From: an uncultured Bacteroidales bacterium
GTDB lineage: Bacteria; Bacteroidota; Bacteroidia; Bacteroidales; UBA932
Direction of reading: 5' to 3'
DNA length: 6,145 nt
NCBI GenBank assembly: GCA_934702165.1
Contig: CAKUYG010000128.1
Span: 1-6,145, forward strand
Below the pieces are notes generated by a model that had not been told where the DNA came from, searched no databases, and was given only the letters and a program-made list of their open reading frames with translations. A program made the position numbers and the translations under genes. Shown here in pieces: positions 5,171-6,145 of the stretch (its first letter is position 1; every line of letters begins with the position of its first letter).

Positions 5171-6145
5171 ATGAGAAAGAATTATTCACTTTTGCTTCTC
5201 CTGCCGCTGATTTTCGGTTGTCAGGACAGGCTTGCCGTACAAGGCCTCGGCAATTCTTGCGCTGATGCGCAGTCGTCAGCTGATTTGGTCGCTACCGTTC
5301 AGGTGGACGCTCCGCTTACATTTGTCTCCCAGACTGATTTCTCAGCATGGACCGGGATTCGTGGCATAGAGGAACGCTTCAAAGCGTGCGATGTGCCGGA
5401 AGCGCAGCTCAAGATGATGACGACGAGTGCTCTTGTGAGATCGGTTCTGCATTATCCTCTTAACTATCTGGTCTTTGCGTATAACGACCCTCAGGAGGCC
5501 GTCCGTCTCGTCTATGAGAACAGCGGTCTTCACCGGGAATTGGCATCACGCTCCGATGCGGCTGAGGAACTTATTAAAGCGTTCAGCGCATCCAGCATGA
5601 CACTTGACTCAAGAAGGGTCAACGCTGCCGAAGGCAGTGAGGTGTTGTCTTATACTGACGGGATGTTTCTGGAGTATTTCCTCGGTTCCGGACTTGTGCC
5701 AGACTTGTCATCTGGAGCAAACAAGACTGCCTTGCGGGAGGCTGTGCGTAAAAAACTGGAACTCCGTTCTGCTGATACTCTGATATATAGCGCGAATTCT
5801 CTTATGCCTCTATACGTTATTGACAGTCAGGAGAATCTACAGGTAGTTACGTCCGTAAACGGAATTGTTGTTATAGGTGAGTATACGGTATATACTTACT
5901 TTAATAAGCCAATTATTGGGAAGCTACATATGGAATTGAGTCCGGCTGAAATTGAATATCTAAATAATTATGCTCAAGTTCAGTATCCTAACGCCATAAT
6001 GAGAGGCCCAGCATCTGTGACATACAATTGTCACAGTTATGCGTGGTATAGAAGTTCTACGGACAATCCTATTTGGATAAATGCAAAACTTGACGGAGAA
6101 TTGCAACTGCCAAAATATTGGACGAATGACTTGTATGTCAGTTGC
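5171..6145 (+). CDS. Putative surface lipoprotein with papain-like cysteine hydrolase motif, 3' end missing
   Basis: The frame is open from the ATG at 5171 to the window edge (325 codons), so the C-terminus is cut off. The N-terminus MRKNYSLLLL...IFGC gives a lipoprotein signal with Cys17, followed by Gln-Asp, so an envelope location is predicted. Residues about 57-200 look mostly helical, with the stretch CDVPEAQLKMMTTSALVRSV (73-92) followed by HYPLNYLVFAYN (94-105) and ELASRSDAAEELIKAF (123-138). I have a recollection of similar stretches in uncharacterised Firmicutes and Bacteroidetes proteins. Residues about 220-285 are probably beta-rich, then LSPAEIEYLNNY and YPNA (272-275) lead into YNCHSYAWY (285-293), followed by NPIWIN and KYWTNDLYV. 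A Cys followed by His in such a motif resembles the start of a CHAP or NlpC/P60-type active site, making Cys287 the candidate nucleophile; the catalytic His would lie beyond the window. Function is inferred as peptidoglycan or peptide hydrolysis. GC falls from about 57-60% to 32-37% after about 5780. Confidence 0.8.
   Translation, partial: MRKNYSLLLLLPLIFGCQDRLAVQGLGNSCADAQSSADLVATVQVDAPLTFVSQTDFSAWTGIRGIEERFKACDVPEAQLKMMTTSALVRSVLHYPLNYLVFAYNDPQEAVRLVYENSGLHRELASRSDAAEELIKAFSASSMTLDSRRVNAAEGSEVLSYTDGMFLEYFLGSGLVPDLSSGANKTALREAVRKKLELRSADTLIYSANSLMPLYVIDSQENLQVVTSVNGIVVIGEYTVYTYFNKPIIGKLHMELSPAEIEYLNNYAQVQYPNAIMRGPASVTYNCHSYAWYRSSTDNPIWINAKLDGELQLPKYWTNDLYVSC

Noticed and set aside
1..6145. 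CRISPR array, toxin-antitoxin pair or phage genes
   Set aside because: No regularly spaced repeats, no small gene pair and no phage structural motifs were found on either strand.

Overview
The window looks like chromosomal DNA of a gut-type member of the Bacteroidales (phylum Bacteroidota). This rests on the gene families: tandem GH43 hemicellulases of polysaccharide-utilisation type, a DUF4249 lipoprotein and an AAA_14/DUF4143 ATPase. It also rests on the weak Shine-Dalgarno context of the starts, the many lipoprotein signal peptides, and two promoter candidates that fit the Bacteroidetes pattern (TTG about 20 bp upstream of TAnnTTTG). Genus cannot be fixed from this. Hand-counted GC in sample 60-base lines is about 60% in the GH43 genes, about 43% in the ATPase gene, and mixed in the last two genes.

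Layout, all genes on the + strand. Positions 2-823 hold the 3' part of a GH43 glycosidase. It overlaps by 14 bp a complete GH43 lipoprotein (810-2384), and a strong hairpin terminator (2390-2426) closes that operon. Together the two enzymes look like the tail of a xylan or arabinoxylan (or arabinan) degradation locus, one possible activity being beta-xylosidase and the other alpha-L-arabinofuranosidase. After an AT-rich gap with a candidate promoter comes a single, lower-GC gene for an AAA_14/DUF4143 ATPase (2649-3902). It looks like a separate transcription unit inserted between two unrelated loci.

The gap at 3903-4136 is unusually structured. It holds a long imperfect inverted repeat whose two arms each contain the palindrome AGGTGnCACCT, a well-spaced promoter candidate, and a short stretch that reads on the - strand like the 5' half of a tRNA.

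The last unit is a two-gene lipoprotein operon. The first gene (4137-5159) encodes a DUF4249 lipoprotein. The second (5171 to beyond the window end) encodes a lipoprotein with a helical N-terminal domain and a C-terminal segment containing Asn-Cys-His-Ser-Tyr-Ala-Trp, which resembles the active-site start of a papain-like (CHAP/NlpC-like) cysteine hydrolase. Both genes are GC-rich at the 5' end and AT-rich at the 3' end. This pair, with no TonB-dependent receptor visible beside the DUF4249 gene, is the most likely place for something undescribed.
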